A stretch of DNA of 64,000 nt. Origin: Chrysomallon squamiferum (Eukaryota > Mollusca > Gastropoda > Neomphalida > Peltospiridae). The notes under the pieces are model-generated. The model saw only the letters and a program-made list of their open reading frames with translations. It was not told the DNA's origin and made no database searches. The stretch is taken from contig CM022669.1 of NCBI GenBank assembly GCA_012295275.1, positions 10,707,449-10,771,448 on the forward strand, read 5' to 3'. A program made the position numbers and the translations under genes. Below are positions 12,249-25,017 of this stretch, piece after piece (position 1 is the first letter of the stretch; the number at the start of each line of letters is the position of its first letter).

Positions 12249-13421
12249 CTATCTATTTCTTCTAAATATGATGTCTTTCAGTCGATTACGAAACAAAGAG
12301 TTAAAGCCAGCGTATAAGAAAAAGTTAACAGAATGATTGATCATTTCCAACACACGAGCGAATGTTCCAAACACATCCATAACTTCCCCTTCGTACACTT
12401 CCTCGTCAAACTGGCGAACGAATCTTAAATTTATGTCGATTAACAGCGGCAGAATAAGGATGATGTAAGACGTGTGAACGCTGACTAACATGGCGGAGAC
12501 TTTGGTGTACGAGTCAGCCTGGTCTGACCTCACTGTTATCCGAGACCTGGCTTTTCTTTGTCTTACCAAAGTGATGCAGATAATTAGAGTTAGAACGATC
12601 AAAATAAACATGGGCAGAATTGCATTAAGTAATGAACCCAGCAAGACCATAACGGTCGCTTCCAGGCGTGTTTGCGATGTTGCTATCGTGGGCAAACACG
12701 CCGATCCCCGGACACCAACGTTCTTTATAGACAAGCCGCTGAAAACGACGGCGACACTACATATGACGATAATGAAAGAAACGGTCTTGCGCTTCGTGCA
12801 CATAATTCTGGCTTTCAGAGGCAAGCAGATGGCGATGAATCGTTCTATGCATATTATAACCATGAGCCACGAGGAGACCATCTTGATAGAACGACGAAAG
12901 AAATGGTAGACCTGACATCCGCTGTTTGAGATGGCGAGAATATCCATGCCGAACAAGTCGACAACAAACTGCTTGTTGACGGCAATGATGAACAGCGCTG
13001 TCGAATCTGTGACAGCGAGCGTTGTCAGACAAATGCTCCACTTCATTGTCCTGAACGGCAACGACAACATTGTAAACAGCGTGATGCCGTTACCCGCCAA
13101 ACCTATGAAGAAACACGTGGGCACAAAAACCAGGTACACCTTGTCTATTGCAGCTTTCCTCGACACAGCTTCAACTTCAGAAGGTGATTCAGTAATGTTT
13201 TCTGAACTGTTTCGTACAGCTGACGAGTTGATGATATTCGTTGATGTTGATGTTTCTGCGCTACTCGTCACTGATCCCGATGTATTTGTAAAGCTATCGT
13301 CTCTTTCTGTTGTCTGAGTTTCGTTGAGAAGTTCATCAGTTGTGTTAAGTGAAACCGTACTGGAAGTCGAAACGTTGGCGAGTGTAGCTGTCACCATCAT
13401 GATCGTAACGAACTGAAGCAT
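12249..13421 (-). CDS. class A GPCR, cluster member 2
   Basis: A 390-aa receptor paralogous to the other three cluster members. The N-terminal 20 residues are a hydrophobic leader. The following Ser/Thr-rich ectodomain to about residue 90 carries seven N-glycosylation sequons (near residues 16, 26, 33, 46, 65, 71, 75). TM1 contains GN (110-111) and TM2 LAVTD. TM3 starts after GCQ (Cys169) and ends in ERF (193-195) instead of DRY. ECL2 has Cys242, TM5 is followed by VRQRKARSR, TM6 has YIILILP without the usual Trp, and TM7 ends NFFLY (366-370) instead of NPxxY. A splice acceptor lies 15 nt upstream of the ATG (exon boundary at 13436), so there is a 5' non-coding exon. Cell-surface signalling receptor; the ligand cannot be read from sequence. 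Confidence 0.92.
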   Translation of the reverse strand: MLQFVTIMMVTATLANVSTSSTVSLNTTDELLNETQTTERDDSFTNTSGSVTSSAETSTSTNIINSSAVRNSSENITESPSEVEAVSRKAAIDKVYLVFVPTCFFIGLAGNGITLFTMLSLPFRTMKWSICLTTLAVTDSTALFIIAVNKQFVVDLFGMDILAISNSGCQVYHFFRRSIKMVSSWLMVIICIERFIAICLPLKARIMCTKRKTVSFIIVICSVAVVFSGLSIKNVGVRGSACLPTIATSQTRLEATVMVLLGSLLNAILPMFILIVLTLIICITLVRQRKARSRITVRSDQADSYTKVSAMLVSVHTSYIILILPLLIDINLRFVRQFDEEVYEGEVMDVFGTFARVLEMINHSVNFFLYAGFNSLFRNRLKDIIFRRNR

Positions 13422-13519
13422 TATTCTAGCGATCTCCTAAAATAATTAAAATCAAATTCGTAAAGTATTACTAAGCGATTACTGTATCTGGGTGGATAAC
13501 ATCCTGCATGCGTACTCCA

Positions 13520-13632
<113 letters not shown>

Positions 13633-13867
13633 GATGCCGAATAACAAAAACACAAGTATACATTCTTTTTCTAATATTTTATTTTATTTTATTTTGTTCG
13701 TTTCTTTTTTCTTTTTTTCGGAAACTTATTCATAAAGACACACCTATTTAAATTTATTTTTATATAAAATAATATAAAATATAAATATTTCAAGACATCG
13801 ATTAACTGAATAAAATGTTTACAAGTATGCGTCATATATAATGCTACTTAGTAAAGGAGTAAAATCT

Positions 13868-13990
13868 TTAAAATTAAAATTAAATTAAAAATTAAAACAA
13901 AATTGAAAAATTAAAAAATAAAATTAATATTAAAATTAAATTAAAAATTAAAATTAAAATTAAAATTAAAATTAAAATTAAAATTAAACA
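13868..13990. repeat. (AAAATT)n hexanucleotide array
   Basis: Tandem ATTAAA/AAAATT units, some variant. Read on the minus strand it gives an Ile-Leu repeat frame with no biological meaning. Confidence 0.85.
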
Positions 13991-14885
13991 ACAAGATTTG
14001 AAAACAAATATAATTTTACGCAAATAAAGAAACCAGTTACCTTGCTTTGTCTGACAAGAAGATCTGTAATTCAACAAAAAAATGGGTTAGTGGTGTAGCT
14101 CTATATTTGTAGGTGTAATGAAAAGATCTACTCATTACTGCGGCCGTTATCCAATCAACACTCGATATTGATCTCGTGCACTCACATTACCAGCGTGCGC
14201 CTTGCAACCCGTCACAATACCGTGACAAGAAAACAAATTTCTTCTTCAGAACGGAACATCATTTAATGGACAGAATCCGGAACTGTGTTTTGCAGGCAAT
14301 GGTGATTATTCAAAACATATACGCGAACAAAAAGGCCACAAACTGATCGAGTATCTCGGATCTTTTATTTTCAAACAATATCATTTTGTAGGCGAGACTT
14401 CGAGCAGGAGATTGGAAAGAAATGAAAAATATGTGTACACAAAAAAGCAAGAAGATGTAGAAATGAAGCGGAATTGAAGTCTGCTATGTTCTCGGCGTAG
14501 TGACAATATTAAGTTCTCAGATGTCAGCCGTTTTATTTATATCAGTAAACGAATAATAGGTTTTCGTGAGGTACTTTTCAGTTTCGGTCTTTTGAAAGGT
14601 CAAGAGCAGAAAAGTACATCATGTCGTATGCTATTTTGTTTGTCTTCTTGTTCATTTCTGAAAGGTGTATATATATATATATTTTTTTTGAATCCTGAAA
14701 AGGTCTGCTCGACAAAAAATACAATCAGCGAAAATTGTATGCACAATTAACTGCACATTTTCAGACGAAACATGTTATCTTGGAAATTACGAACACCTTA
14801 ATGAGACAGCCTGAGTAGCCACGTTATTCAACTACAATACCGACTGATCGTAAAGCTGGTCGTAACTCTTAAGTCCAGTCTGTTC

Positions 14886-14991
<106 letters not shown>

Positions 14992-15189
14992 TACGCACAA
15001 ATATATATATACACACATACATGTATATATAGACGTGTGCATATGGGTATGTTGGTGAACCATAAAAGTCTTTCAGATGAGCACAGTTCATAATTTAATA
15101 AAATCGAAAACGAAATACATGACCACATATTTACATTCTACTGCTTCTATGCCCAAAATAGCTTCTAATTATCACAACGACTTATTGGT

Positions 15190-15450
15190 GTGACAGTTCA
15201 CATTTTGCGAGAGTCTTTGCCGTGATGACATCATAATTGTCGTTCTTTACAACGAGTTGCCGCCCCTTGAAGGACAAACATGATATATCGGCCGATGTCA
15301 ACCGAATATTCATATTGTCGTGTCTGAAATGATTAACAGCTGTTGATTTTGTTTTCTGGGAAGTTGAAGATTGTTAGTGAGCAGAAAAGAGCCTTGGCCT
15401 TCTTTCAACTTATAATTTTCATGTGAGAACACGTGTTTATCTGTCTGCTG
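15190..15450 (+). repeat. dispersed inverted repeat, left arm
   Basis: This segment matches, on the opposite strand, sequence near 24,225-24,430. Shared blocks include GAGTTGCCGCCCCTT, TCGGCCGATG, TTAGTGAGCAGAAAA and GTGAGAACACGTGTTTA, in the same order with substitutions and indels between them. The pair flanks GPCR 3 and GPCR 4. It may be a transposon fragment or an old segmental inversion; no protein is encoded. Confidence 0.75.
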
Positions 15451-15479
15451 CTAATGTGTCATTCCGTCAAGAACAACAC

Positions 15480-15846
15480 GAACAACAGAAGCAGTGTCAT
15501 ATTCATAACAATCATCAACAAAACGATGACGACAAGAACAACAACAACAACAACAATACTACTAATAATAGTAGTAGTGGTAATAATGCGTGTACCATTA
15601 CCACTACTGTTACTGTTAGTACTACAACATGTGTATTACTGCTACTACTGCGACATTATTATACTACAACTATTATTAGTATAGCTAGTGCTGTTGGTAC
15701 TACCATTTTGTTAGTACTACTGATATGCTATTACTACTATTACAGCTATTACCCCTACCTAGACCGCTACTATTACGACTACTACTACTACTACTACTAC
15801 TCCCTCTATTACTACTACCACTACTACTACTGCTATTACTACCACT
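15480..15846. repeat. compound trinucleotide run (AAC, ACT/CTA family)
   Basis: AAC repeats turn into irregular ACT/CTA/TAC repeats that stay open in several frames (poly-Asn, poly-Tyr). Open frames up to 141 codons here arise from this composition and are not genes. Confidence 0.85.
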
Positions 15847-16304
15847 AATTAACAAATAGAGAGGTTTACCACAGACGTATCTTTCACATACCGAATTCCT
15901 ATCGTTTTTTCACGCGAGATTTCCTCGATACGGGACAAGCCTACACACACGTGTTTACATACAGCGAAACACTTACACGTCTGCATTTCCGTATCGTTAT
16001 AGCAATTTTTTGAGACATTACAAAGGGTGAGTCTTGTGTTTATGATTTTCTGTAGTCATCTTTGCACAGATTAGTACTGCTTAAGTTGCATTTTCTTACA
16101 TGGTTTTCACATAAATGATTGCCAAAGCTGTAGTTACTTCCCTTCCTTGATCTATTTCGATAGGAGCTTTGTGTTTCACAACTATGCTAAACCTCTCTAA
16201 TAATATCAACAAAATAATTCGTTTTCGTTTGACAATACCTGTCTGTTTCTGCAACAAACAAACAAAAAAAAAACCAGCAGAATATTTATTTACGACTTTT
16301 CTAA

Positions 16305-17465
16305 CTAGCTCGATCTCTCAATGCTCGTTATTCGAGAGAGGATATCCTTTAGCCGTTTACGAAACAAGGGATTAAAACCAACATATAGAAAAAAGTTAAT
16401 AGAATGATTTGTCATTTCACAAATACGGGCGAATATGCTAAACTCTGCGACAGCTATTTCTCTGTATACTGGTGTGTATAACTGGTGATAAAATCTTAAG
16501 TTTATGTCAATGAAAAGCGGCAGAGCAAGAATTATGTAAGACGTGTGGACGCTGATCAACATTGCGGACACTCTCGTGAACGGGTCGATTTGATTCGATC
16601 TAAGCGACATTTGAAATCTGGCTTTTCTTTGTCGTATCAGCGAGATACATATTACTAGAGTTAAAACGATTAGTATGGACATTGGCAGAACTGCTGAAAT
16701 AACCGACCCAACGAGCAACAGGATTGTCTCTTTAGTTCTGTTGGCAGGCGTGGTTATGGTTGGAAGACAAACAGCCTCACGGACGCCGACGCCAGTAACT
16801 GATGCTCCGCTGATGATGGTGGCGAGACAGCACGTCGTCAGAATGAAGGAAATGGTGCTTCGTTTGGTACACATGAGTTTCACTTTCAGTGGGAAGCAAA
16901 CAGCGACGAAGCGTTCGAGACAGATCAGAACCACTAACCATGACGTGACTATCTTGCAGGTTCGTCGAAAGAAGTGGAACAGTTTACATCCAGTATCAGA
17001 GATGGCAAGAGAATCGACGCCGAGAGCGAAATCCAAGACAATCAGCAGCAGTATCATTGTGTCTGTGACAGCCATTGAAATGAGGCTTATACTCCACGTC
17101 ATGGTTCTGAAAGGGAACGTGACCATGGTGACGATTGTCAAACCGTTACCTATCAAACCAATCGAGAAGAAGAAGGGGACGGAAATGAGAAACACTTTGT
17201 TCATAGCACCGTTTTCCGAAAACGAGTCAGTGACGTTGGCAGTTTTGGACATCGAGGTTTTATCTGGTGGCTTAGCATCCGTCGAAGAAATAAAGTGTAC
17301 TGCTTCTTTTACATCGCCAGTAATATTTCCTGTTTCTAAAGTGTCAGAGTCTGAGATAAGACTTTCCTTGGTTGTAGACAGGCTGGAGATGGTCTTCATT
17401 AATGTGACGTTATCGAGTGTAATCACCATTACCGTTATCATGAGACATCCTTTGAAAAGCGCCAT
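16305..17465 (-). CDS. class A GPCR, cluster member 3
   Basis: A 386-aa receptor of the same family as members 1, 2 and 4. It begins with a leader (MALFKGCLMITVMVI), then a Ser/Thr-rich ectodomain to about residue 88 with NVT, NIT and NVT sequons. TM1 carries GN (106-107), TM2 MAVTD, TM3 Cys160 and ERF (184-186), ECL2 Cys233, and IRQRKARFQ after TM5. TM6 holds SYIILALP and TM7 NFFLY (357-361). The splice acceptor ends at 17479, 13 nt before the ATG, in the same arrangement as in member 4. An AATAAA on the minus strand (16285-16290) lies 15 nt beyond the stop; it may be the polyadenylation signal, though that is very close. Surface signalling receptor of unknown ligand. Confidence 0.92.
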   Translation of the reverse strand: MALFKGCLMITVMVITLDNVTLMKTISSLSTTKESLISDSDTLETGNITGDVKEAVHFISSTDAKPPDKTSMSKTANVTDSFSENGAMNKVFLISVPFFFSIGLIGNGLTIVTMVTFPFRTMTWSISLISMAVTDTMILLLIVLDFALGVDSLAISDTGCKLFHFFRRTCKIVTSWLVVLICLERFVAVCFPLKVKLMCTKRSTISFILTTCCLATIISGASVTGVGVREAVCLPTITTPANRTKETILLLVGSVISAVLPMSILIVLTLVICISLIRQRKARFQMSLRSNQIDPFTRVSAMLISVHTSYIILALPLFIDINLRFYHQLYTPVYREIAVAEFSIFARICEMTNHSINFFLYVGFNPLFRKRLKDILSRITSIERSS

Positions 17466-17478
17466 CTTGTAAACTTAT

Positions 17479-19077
17479 CTGAAAACAATTGAAGACCATA
17501 ACTAAATTTATGTTGTACATATAAATTATTTCTCTCTCTCTCTCTTTGTCTGTCTCTCCCTCTCTCTTCCTCTAAGTTCCCTCTTTCTTTCTTTCTATAT
17601 CTTTCCAGTATATCTGTCTGTTTTCCTGTTTTTAGTCTTATTTTTGTTTGTATGAAATCAAAACAATAAATATTAAAATGTGGATATATAAATCATCTAT
17701 TAGAATACGATCAAAACAAACCAAGCATAAATAACATTATTTAAGAGCGAAACACTTTTGGCTTTTAACGTCCAGTGTTTTGTATGAAATATAAATTTCG
17801 AATCCACAAAAAACACATCCATTACACAAAAGAGATACGTATGATTAAAATGCTTCAACAAAAGATATTTGTAAGAAAGCTGAAAACAAAAACGACAAAC
17901 GTTTTAAAGAAAAATGTTTACAAAATCATTAACTTACGTTCTTTTAACAGCAGTTTTCCTTCATTTCTACATCAATGGGGAAGTAAAATTGATTACTAAT
18001 GTAAAACCTACAGGCAACGTATAATAATAACTGTTTCTAATTTCAGAATCAACAGCCAATGATACGTTTTTTCAGTATTCTCTCGCGCGCTGTTGTCTTT
18101 GGAATCATTATTTGTCGCTATATTTCAAATAAAAGAGAAGTGCTATATTTCTGTCTGTCTACGTGATCGCACGATAACATGTAATAACGATTATTGTTTA
18201 TTGTTTATTGCCAAAAAAAAAAAAAATGAATCAGCGTTCATAGTGTTTTCTAATCTTCTGTTCTTTATTTTTCTTGACAGTCGGAAGTAAATGACAAAAA
18301 TAAGTCAGGATCTATATCTGAAAATTACAAACAGAAGACAAAAGGTTGTTTATTGTCTATCAGATCGGTGATGTAAACTGAGTCAAAACATACTGGAACG
18401 ATCTGCAATATGCCTCAAAGACAGGTATAAAATAAGCGATATATTACATATATACGTGGATGAAGGTATAGGTTAATCAGTGCGCTTCAGTGTTTGTAGA
18501 TTATTATTTTGTGAGACATGTTAAAACGAACATTTCACTGATCTATTATTTCTATTTTACGAAAACTAAAAATATGGATATTCGCTTTATATTTCTATTG
18601 GATAATTTTCTTCAGTTTATCTACATTTTTTTTTATTTTTCTTTATTTCATCTTTGTACCATTTCTTTTTCAATTACACAGGTTGAGGTGTTCACGGTCT
18701 TCTAAACACAACAGTTCATTATAATGATGTCCTATAGTTTATTCAATTAATTTTTAGTCATTATGATAATTTTTATGTGTATTGTTAATATTGCTAATCT
18801 TTTTGTTGATGTTCATATTCATAATTTGTTTGCATTTAAATTTTAACTTTAATTTTAATTTGAATTTTGAAATATGTTTGATTTCAGATAATTTAGGTCT
18901 AAAGCGAATAAATGCATCGTTTCCAAAAGAAAATTGACTTCACCGACAAACTCTGTTTATTTCCAGGTGAGATGGCAGATATATCTGTGAAACAAAATAT
19001 CTGTTTATAATTTAAAACTTTATTCTATACAGTCTCATGATTTTCTCAGCTTTATGACGAACTGCATGTATGATGTG

Positions 19078-19165
<88 letters not shown>

Positions 19166-20334
19166 TTCATTCATTACTTCTTTTACTTCACTGATCTGTA
19201 TCTGTGATCTGTAACACAAAAACCGGCTTGTGGTTTTAATGCCTGAAATTGTATTATTTTGATATCGCTGTTTTATGATCAGGAATTATTATGTTGAAAA
19301 GTTTATCACACAGTTGTATTCCTGTGTCTAACAGCGAGCCTGCTAATTAGAAAATAATAGACTGTGATTTCTTCTGCAGTCTGAAAAGTAGAAAAATACG
19401 GTAATTTAATTTAGCCGAGATCAGTTAAAATCAGGTTTGGTCAGGATCTGAAATAAAAAAAAATAAAAATAATTAAAAAAAATCAAACAAAAAAAACAAA
19501 AACACAAACATCAAACAAAAAATAAATAATCATAAAAAATAAAAATAAAAATAAACCAACCCTCACCCCCAAAAAAAAAAAAAAAAAAAACAACAATAAA
19601 TACAACAAACTCACAAATTAACAGTAACAGTATTTTAATAGCAATATTTTATTTCCACGAACTTCTATATATTTTTAGCATGTCTCACCGAAAGGTTTAT
19701 GTTACGCTTAATAAAGCACAAAGCGTAATACAAATCTAAAGCTTAATACAAATTAACATTGATGAAATAACTTCACTGATTAACTAATGATATAAACATA
19801 TACACAAAAATATTTATACCTATACACCCATTAACAACAAACTTTGCAAAACAGTTCTCAGTATTAATGGTAAAGTAATATATTTAGTTATTAACTTTAA
19901 TACTGCTTCGATTGATTAATGTTTTTGTTTTGTTTTTCAGGTGATCTTATTTCTAATTATTATTTATTTGCCTCTTTACTCTTTCTTTCTTGTTTGTTTG
20001 TTTCTTTGGCCTGATGAGGTAGAAACTATAAGATGCTTTGAAGGATCGTTCGTTTCAGTTTCTGTATTAAACATTTTCTAGTACACGATTTTGCTTCAGA
20101 ATCCGAAACAGTTTATTCTTATGAAAATAATATATCGTCATTAATTCAACAGTGCTGCGTGAATTTTAATTCCTATTAAAATAAAGACGCTCTTGTGCAA
20201 AATAATTCTAATAAATAGGTTGCCAGCACAAATGTAAAAATATATAATAATATGTTTTTAAAATCTGTACACGAACTAAAAAACCAGATAAAAGCAGCAA
20301 AAACATTTACAGGATGAATCCACTTCGTCCTTTG
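17479..20334. other. intergenic between GPCR 3 and GPCR 4
   Basis: No gene recognised. It contains short CT/TTTC runs (17530-17610), a CT tract (19082-19160) and a 160-base A-rich low-complexity stretch (19447-19610). A Lys-rich frame at 17775-17999 has no domain or splice context that would support it. Confidence 0.55.
19082..19160. repeat. (CT)n microsatellite
   Basis: About 79 bases of pure CT. Confidence 0.97.
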
Positions 20335-21522
20335 TCAGTGGTTTTCTATCTCAACGCTGGACGTGCGGGAAAATATATCCTTCAGTCGCTGTCGAAACAG
20401 AGAATTCAAACCAACGTAGAGAAAGAAGTTAATGGAATGGTTGATCATCTCACACACGCGAGAGAATGTGTCAAACACAGCCAAGAGATCGTTGTCAAAT
20501 AAATCAGGACGGAACTGTCGAACGTATTTCATGTTGAAGACAATAAACAGCGGCAGGACGAGGATTATGTAAGACGTGTGGACGCTCACCAACATGGCGG
20601 ACACTTTGGTGTAGGGGTCGGCCAGGTTTGACCTCGTTGACATTTGAGACCTCGCTCTCTTCTGTCTGATGAGAGTGATGCAGATGACTAGAGTCAGAAT
20701 GATCAGAATGGTCATGGGCAGAATAGCTGACATGCAGGTTACAAGCAGAATCATTACTGTGCCTCGCACCCTCGTCTCGCTGGTTATAATACTCTGCAGA
20801 CACACTGCTCTGCGCACGCCGACGTTCATGGCTGACGCTGCGCCGACTACGACGGCAACGAAACAAACTACACAGATGAACGAGACTGTGTTTCGTTTTG
20901 TGCACATCGCTTTGGCTTTGAGAGGCAAGCAGATAGCTATGAAGCGCTCGATGCAAATGAGGACAACCAACCAAGAGGAGACCATCTTGTTGCTTCGCCG
21001 AATGAAGTGGAAGATCTTACAGCCGATGTCCGAGATGGCGAAAATGTCCCTGCCAAACAGATCCAAGAAGAACTTTTTGTCGATGGCTATAGCAAACAGT
21101 GCTGTGGTGTCGGCGATGGCGAGGGCAATCAGAGTGATGCTGAATGTCATTCTTCTGAATGGCAAATTAACCATGGTAACGAAGGTCAAAGTGTTGCCTG
21201 CAAGACCTATGAAGAAACAAATGGGAACGCAAACCAGGTACACATTGTATATTGCAACATCTGTGGAGAATTCCTTGGAACCAGATCTGTAGAAAATATC
21301 GTCGCTGACTTCCTCTGAATCTTCGGGTGATTTTTCTTCAGGCTGAGTCGCTGTCGGTGTGATTACTGGTGTGTTGTTACTGGTAACTGAAACGTCTGCT
21401 TGCGTTATAGTCATTGTAGTGATGTAGTCATTGCTCGCTGTAGATAGATTCTTGTTTAGTAAAACATTTACGACCATATTTGTCATCACCACTATTCTGA
21501 AACAGCCTTTTAGAAACACCAT
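20335..21522 (-). CDS. class A GPCR, cluster member 4
   Basis: A 395-aa receptor, fourth head-to-tail member of the cluster. It has a leader (MVFLKGCFRIVVM), a Thr/Ser/Glu-rich ectodomain to about residue 92, TM1 with GN (109-110), TM2 LAIAD, TM3 Cys168 and ERF (192-194), ECL2 Cys241, IRQKRARSQ after TM5, TM6 SYIILVLP and TM7 NFFLY (365-369), then RQRLKDIFSR as helix 8. The acceptor boundary is at 21535, 13 nt before the ATG, exactly as in member 3. The ectodomain is much less conserved than the helices between members, which fits ligand-side divergence after duplication. Function beyond G-protein-coupled signalling is unknown. Confidence 0.92.
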   Translation of the reverse strand: MVFLKGCFRIVVMTNMVVNVLLNKNLSTASNDYITTMTITQADVSVTSNNTPVITPTATQPEEKSPEDSEEVSDDIFYRSGSKEFSTDVAIYNVYLVCVPICFFIGLAGNTLTFVTMVNLPFRRMTFSITLIALAIADTTALFAIAIDKKFFLDLFGRDIFAISDIGCKIFHFIRRSNKMVSSWLVVLICIERFIAICLPLKAKAMCTKRNTVSFICVVCFVAVVVGAASAMNVGVRRAVCLQSIITSETRVRGTVMILLVTCMSAILPMTILIILTLVICITLIRQKRARSQMSTRSNLADPYTKVSAMLVSVHTSYIILVLPLFIVFNMKYVRQFRPDLFDNDLLAVFDTFSRVCEMINHSINFFLYVGLNSLFRQRLKDIFSRTSSVEIENH

Positions 21523-21705
21523 CTTTTTGACTTCCCTAAAAATAATTAAATTTAATTACATTGAAGATCCTGATGCGAATGATGTGCTTTTGAATTATAG
21601 AAATACATACATTTTATATATTTATGATTATTCATTCGTTATACCTATTTCACTATCACAGAAGAAGACGGAGAAAGAAAGGCGAGAAACATAAATATAG
21701 ATACG

Positions 21706-21824
<119 letters not shown>

Positions 21825-22701
21825 GCAGTTAATATTTTTCTATAATATTATCAGTATGGATTCATCGTGGATAATTAAAGACTTTAACTGTTTAATTTGT
21901 TTAATTGGAGTTTTCCGCTTTCTGTAAAACATTAAAGAATGGTATAAAATTTTGCTAAATTAAAAAATATACATACAAAAAGAAATATCGAAAAAGTAAA
22001 CTATATATGCTAAAGAATACAATTTGTAATTTACCTTCTTTTCTTCTCTTGTTTAACACTGCTAATTTACTTCGTCAAGACAAACTGCTATAACAGTTCC
22101 TTTCTCTAATATAACAGACAGAATTATGAATTTAAAAATAATTGTAACTTATCCATTTGATGCTTTATCTATGTCTTCTGTTTCATCAATCTCCCCAAGA
22201 ATGTTTCTGACAACTAAAAAATTTCTCTCGAGAAAATAAAGTGAACAGGAAAAAACTGAAAGTTTTATAATGCACTAGGTCGAGGTTAAATATTTACACA
22301 TCATAATCATTATTCAGCATTAGTATTTTAGTGTAATGCTTTTACTTAATCCTAATACTTTCATTTCTGATATTGGCATGGTGAAAATGAGAAAGGCTAG
22401 ACGTTTTATGCTAATGGCAAAGCGGATATAAAGATATACTCTTCGTAAAAGTTAAAGGCTGTTTACTTAAGCTAAATTGCTGAATATTACTTAAGAAACT
22501 ACTTCTTTATCAGTGGTGATACTTATATTTCACAAGAAAGGAAAGAAATTACTTTAATTTGATTATAGTTTCAACTGGAAATTTGAAACCAACAAGGTTG
22601 AAAAATTATGTAAAATCATAATTGGACATAAGAAATGGGTTTTTTTTTCTTTCTTACAGTTTGTTATGTCTTAGTATTATTTTTTAAATTAAATTTAGTA
22701 C

Positions 22702-22820
<119 letters not shown>

Positions 22821-23735
22821 TCTGTCCGGGTGTCTCTCTCTTTGAACGAAACTGTAAACTGTCCAGCACTGTTGATTAAAACATTATTACACAGTTTTAT
22901 TCTTAAATTCATAATGACCGTGTTTTGTGGAAAATAAAAATAAAATAAAATAATGACGGACTAGACGGTTTAATAAGAATAGCGTTAATTGTAACCTGTT
23001 ATTTGTAAATTAATCGTTGTTGATATTTTCTCAAAAATGGCTTTACATTGAAACAAACTGAATTTAATATTCATAATATTATATCACTTTAAATACATTG
23101 TGTAACAAGAGTCAAGCGCTTACATAACTGCTATCATTTACTAAAAACTGTGTGAGTATCATTATTTATAAAACTGTTGCAAAATACTGTTTTACAACAC
23201 TATCGATCTTTCTACAACGACACAAGACTGAATATCTAACGACGTCGTAGCATTAAAAACACATCAATCCAGTACATTACTGATATGAAAGAAAATTTAA
23301 CTTTCAACTTTCAGATCATTATCCAGAACCTTCTGGTATTTGTTTGCTTAAATGCTATAGTCTCGTGTGAAATCATATTTGAAAACAGTTCTCTTCGTAA
23401 AGAAAAAAAAACAAAAAACATTGTTCTTTTATTAGAGGAATCGATATATTTTTCTTCTGATGTTGTTTAACTGTTAAACATTTCATAGCCTTATCTTGTA
23501 TACTTATGTAAATTTCGTATCATCAAATAAACGTTTAGCTTTCATGCTGAAATCCTGAACTGCAGAACAAACGTCAAGATAGAACAAAGTCCGAACAGAA
23601 CATCAACCACGCGAGCTGTTTCAAACAAAACTTACTTCCAGCCTGTCATTTAGTTTTTGGATACGATGTGAATTAATTTTACAGTAATTACTATCATGTT
23701 CACTTTCTGTTATGAAAAAGAACAAACAAATAATA

Positions 23736-23807
23736 TTGGGTTGGCAACTAAGTTCCCGCCGTTTTGTTTAAATCTATTAAATTAAAAAAACGGCGGGAAC
23801 TTAGTTG
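23736..23807. mobile_element. mariner-type TIR hairpin (tiny MITE or solo ends)
   Basis: TTGGGTTGGCAACTAAGT at the left is the classic terminal inverted repeat of mariner elements and follows a TA. The 20-base arm at 23746-23765 is an exact reverse complement of 23787-23806, with a 21-base A/T-rich loop. The right arm stops before the expected GCCAACCCAA, so that end is eroded. No transposase is present. An RNA from here would fold into a near-perfect hairpin. Confidence 0.75.
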
Positions 23808-23827
23808 AATATATTGTATATGTGTGT

Positions 23828-23832
23828 GTGCA

Positions 23833-23876
<44 letters not shown>

Positions 23877-23883
23877 TCTATTT
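23828..23883. repeat. TCTG / TATC tetranucleotide array
   Basis: Short TCTG units followed by TATC units, directly next to the mariner-derived hairpin. Confidence 0.9.
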
Positions 23884-24067
23884 GTATATAGTTATTTAGT
23901 TATTTTACGAAATTAAACACGAATGTAAGAAAAAGGTATGCATATATTGCATGAATGGACGGAATCAACAAGCATTATCACATATTACGGTGTTCAGTGT
24001 ACCAGTCATGGGCATGGTTAGACTGGGAAATAGCACAAAAGACGAACTGGGAAAGCAGCATTCTACA

Positions 24068-24075
24068 GAAATAAC

Positions 24076-24118
<43 letters not shown>

Positions 24119-24157
24119 GTTGTTGTTGTTGTTGTTGTTGTCGTCGTCGTCGTCGTT
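24068..24157. repeat. compound (AAT)n(GTT)n(GTC)n trinucleotide array
   Basis: Consecutive AAT, GTT and GTC blocks. Poly-Ile/Val and poly-Thr peptides predicted here are artefacts. Confidence 0.95.
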
Positions 24158-24224
24158 TTGCTGATAATAATGGACATGAATACGATAATGTTTCTGCTAC
24201 TGTACTGAAAATAGTACAGCACAC

Positions 24225-24430
24225 ATTAAACACGTGTTCTCACAAGAAAATTTACAAGCAACAAGAAGGTCAAGGCTGTTTTCTGCTCACTAACAGTCTT
24301 CAAATTCCCATTTTAGACGTGACAGTGCGTATGTGAGCTCTTTTGTCATCGGCCGAAATAGCACGTCTGTCTTTGAAGGGGCGGCAACTCTTTGTTAAGC
24401 AAGACAATCATAACGTTATCATTGATTCAT
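24225..24430 (-). repeat. dispersed inverted repeat, right arm
   Basis: Reverse-complement partner of the segment near 15,190-15,450, with the same ordered blocks. See the left-arm entry for the shared sequence. Confidence 0.75.
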
Positions 24431-24499
24431 GATGACTGAAAATAGAAATATAACTTTAAAATTTTTTAACTTAGGTACTGAAGAATTCGGGAAGAGCAC

Positions 24500-24530
<31 letters not shown>

Positions 24531-24963
24531 CATTATTATTAATATTATTGTTGTTGTTGTTGTTGTTGTTGTTTGTTGTTTGTTATTATTATTTCTGCTT
24601 TTTGTTGTTGCTGTTGCTGCTGCTGTTGTTGTTACTGTTGTGATCATTATTATCATGATCGTCATCATAATCGTAATGTATGACATCCTCATTATTAGTA
24701 TTAGTAGTAGTAGTACTGTTGTTGCTGCTGTTGTTCTCGTTTTCTCTTTTGTGTAATTACCGTGGTTGTCGCTACGTGCATTTTATCAACACCATGCCCG
24801 TGTGATAATAACTGGGTCATTCTCAGATTTTGTCAAACTTGAAACACAAAGAGTTAACTCTAAACTGTTAGCATACACAACTAATTAGTCATGTCGATCA
24901 AATTACGATCGCTTTGTTCCGACACAAGAAAAAAGACTAGACTTGACTTTAACAGTGCAAATT

Positions 24964-24965
<2 letters not shown>

Positions 24966-25014
<49 letters not shown>
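24966..25014. repeat. (AT)n microsatellite
   Basis: About 48 bases of alternating TA. Confidence 0.95.

Positions 25015-25017
<3 letters not shown>

Noticed and set aside
15423-15848. 141-codon frame at the trinucleotide run
   Set aside because: Its composition (Asn then Tyr/Thr runs) comes directly from AAC and TAC repeats.
23285-23470. 61-codon plus-strand frame with a leader-like hydrophobic start
   Set aside because: Could encode a small secreted peptide, but there is no mature-peptide pattern (Cys framework, dibasic sites with amidation Gly) and no supporting exon.
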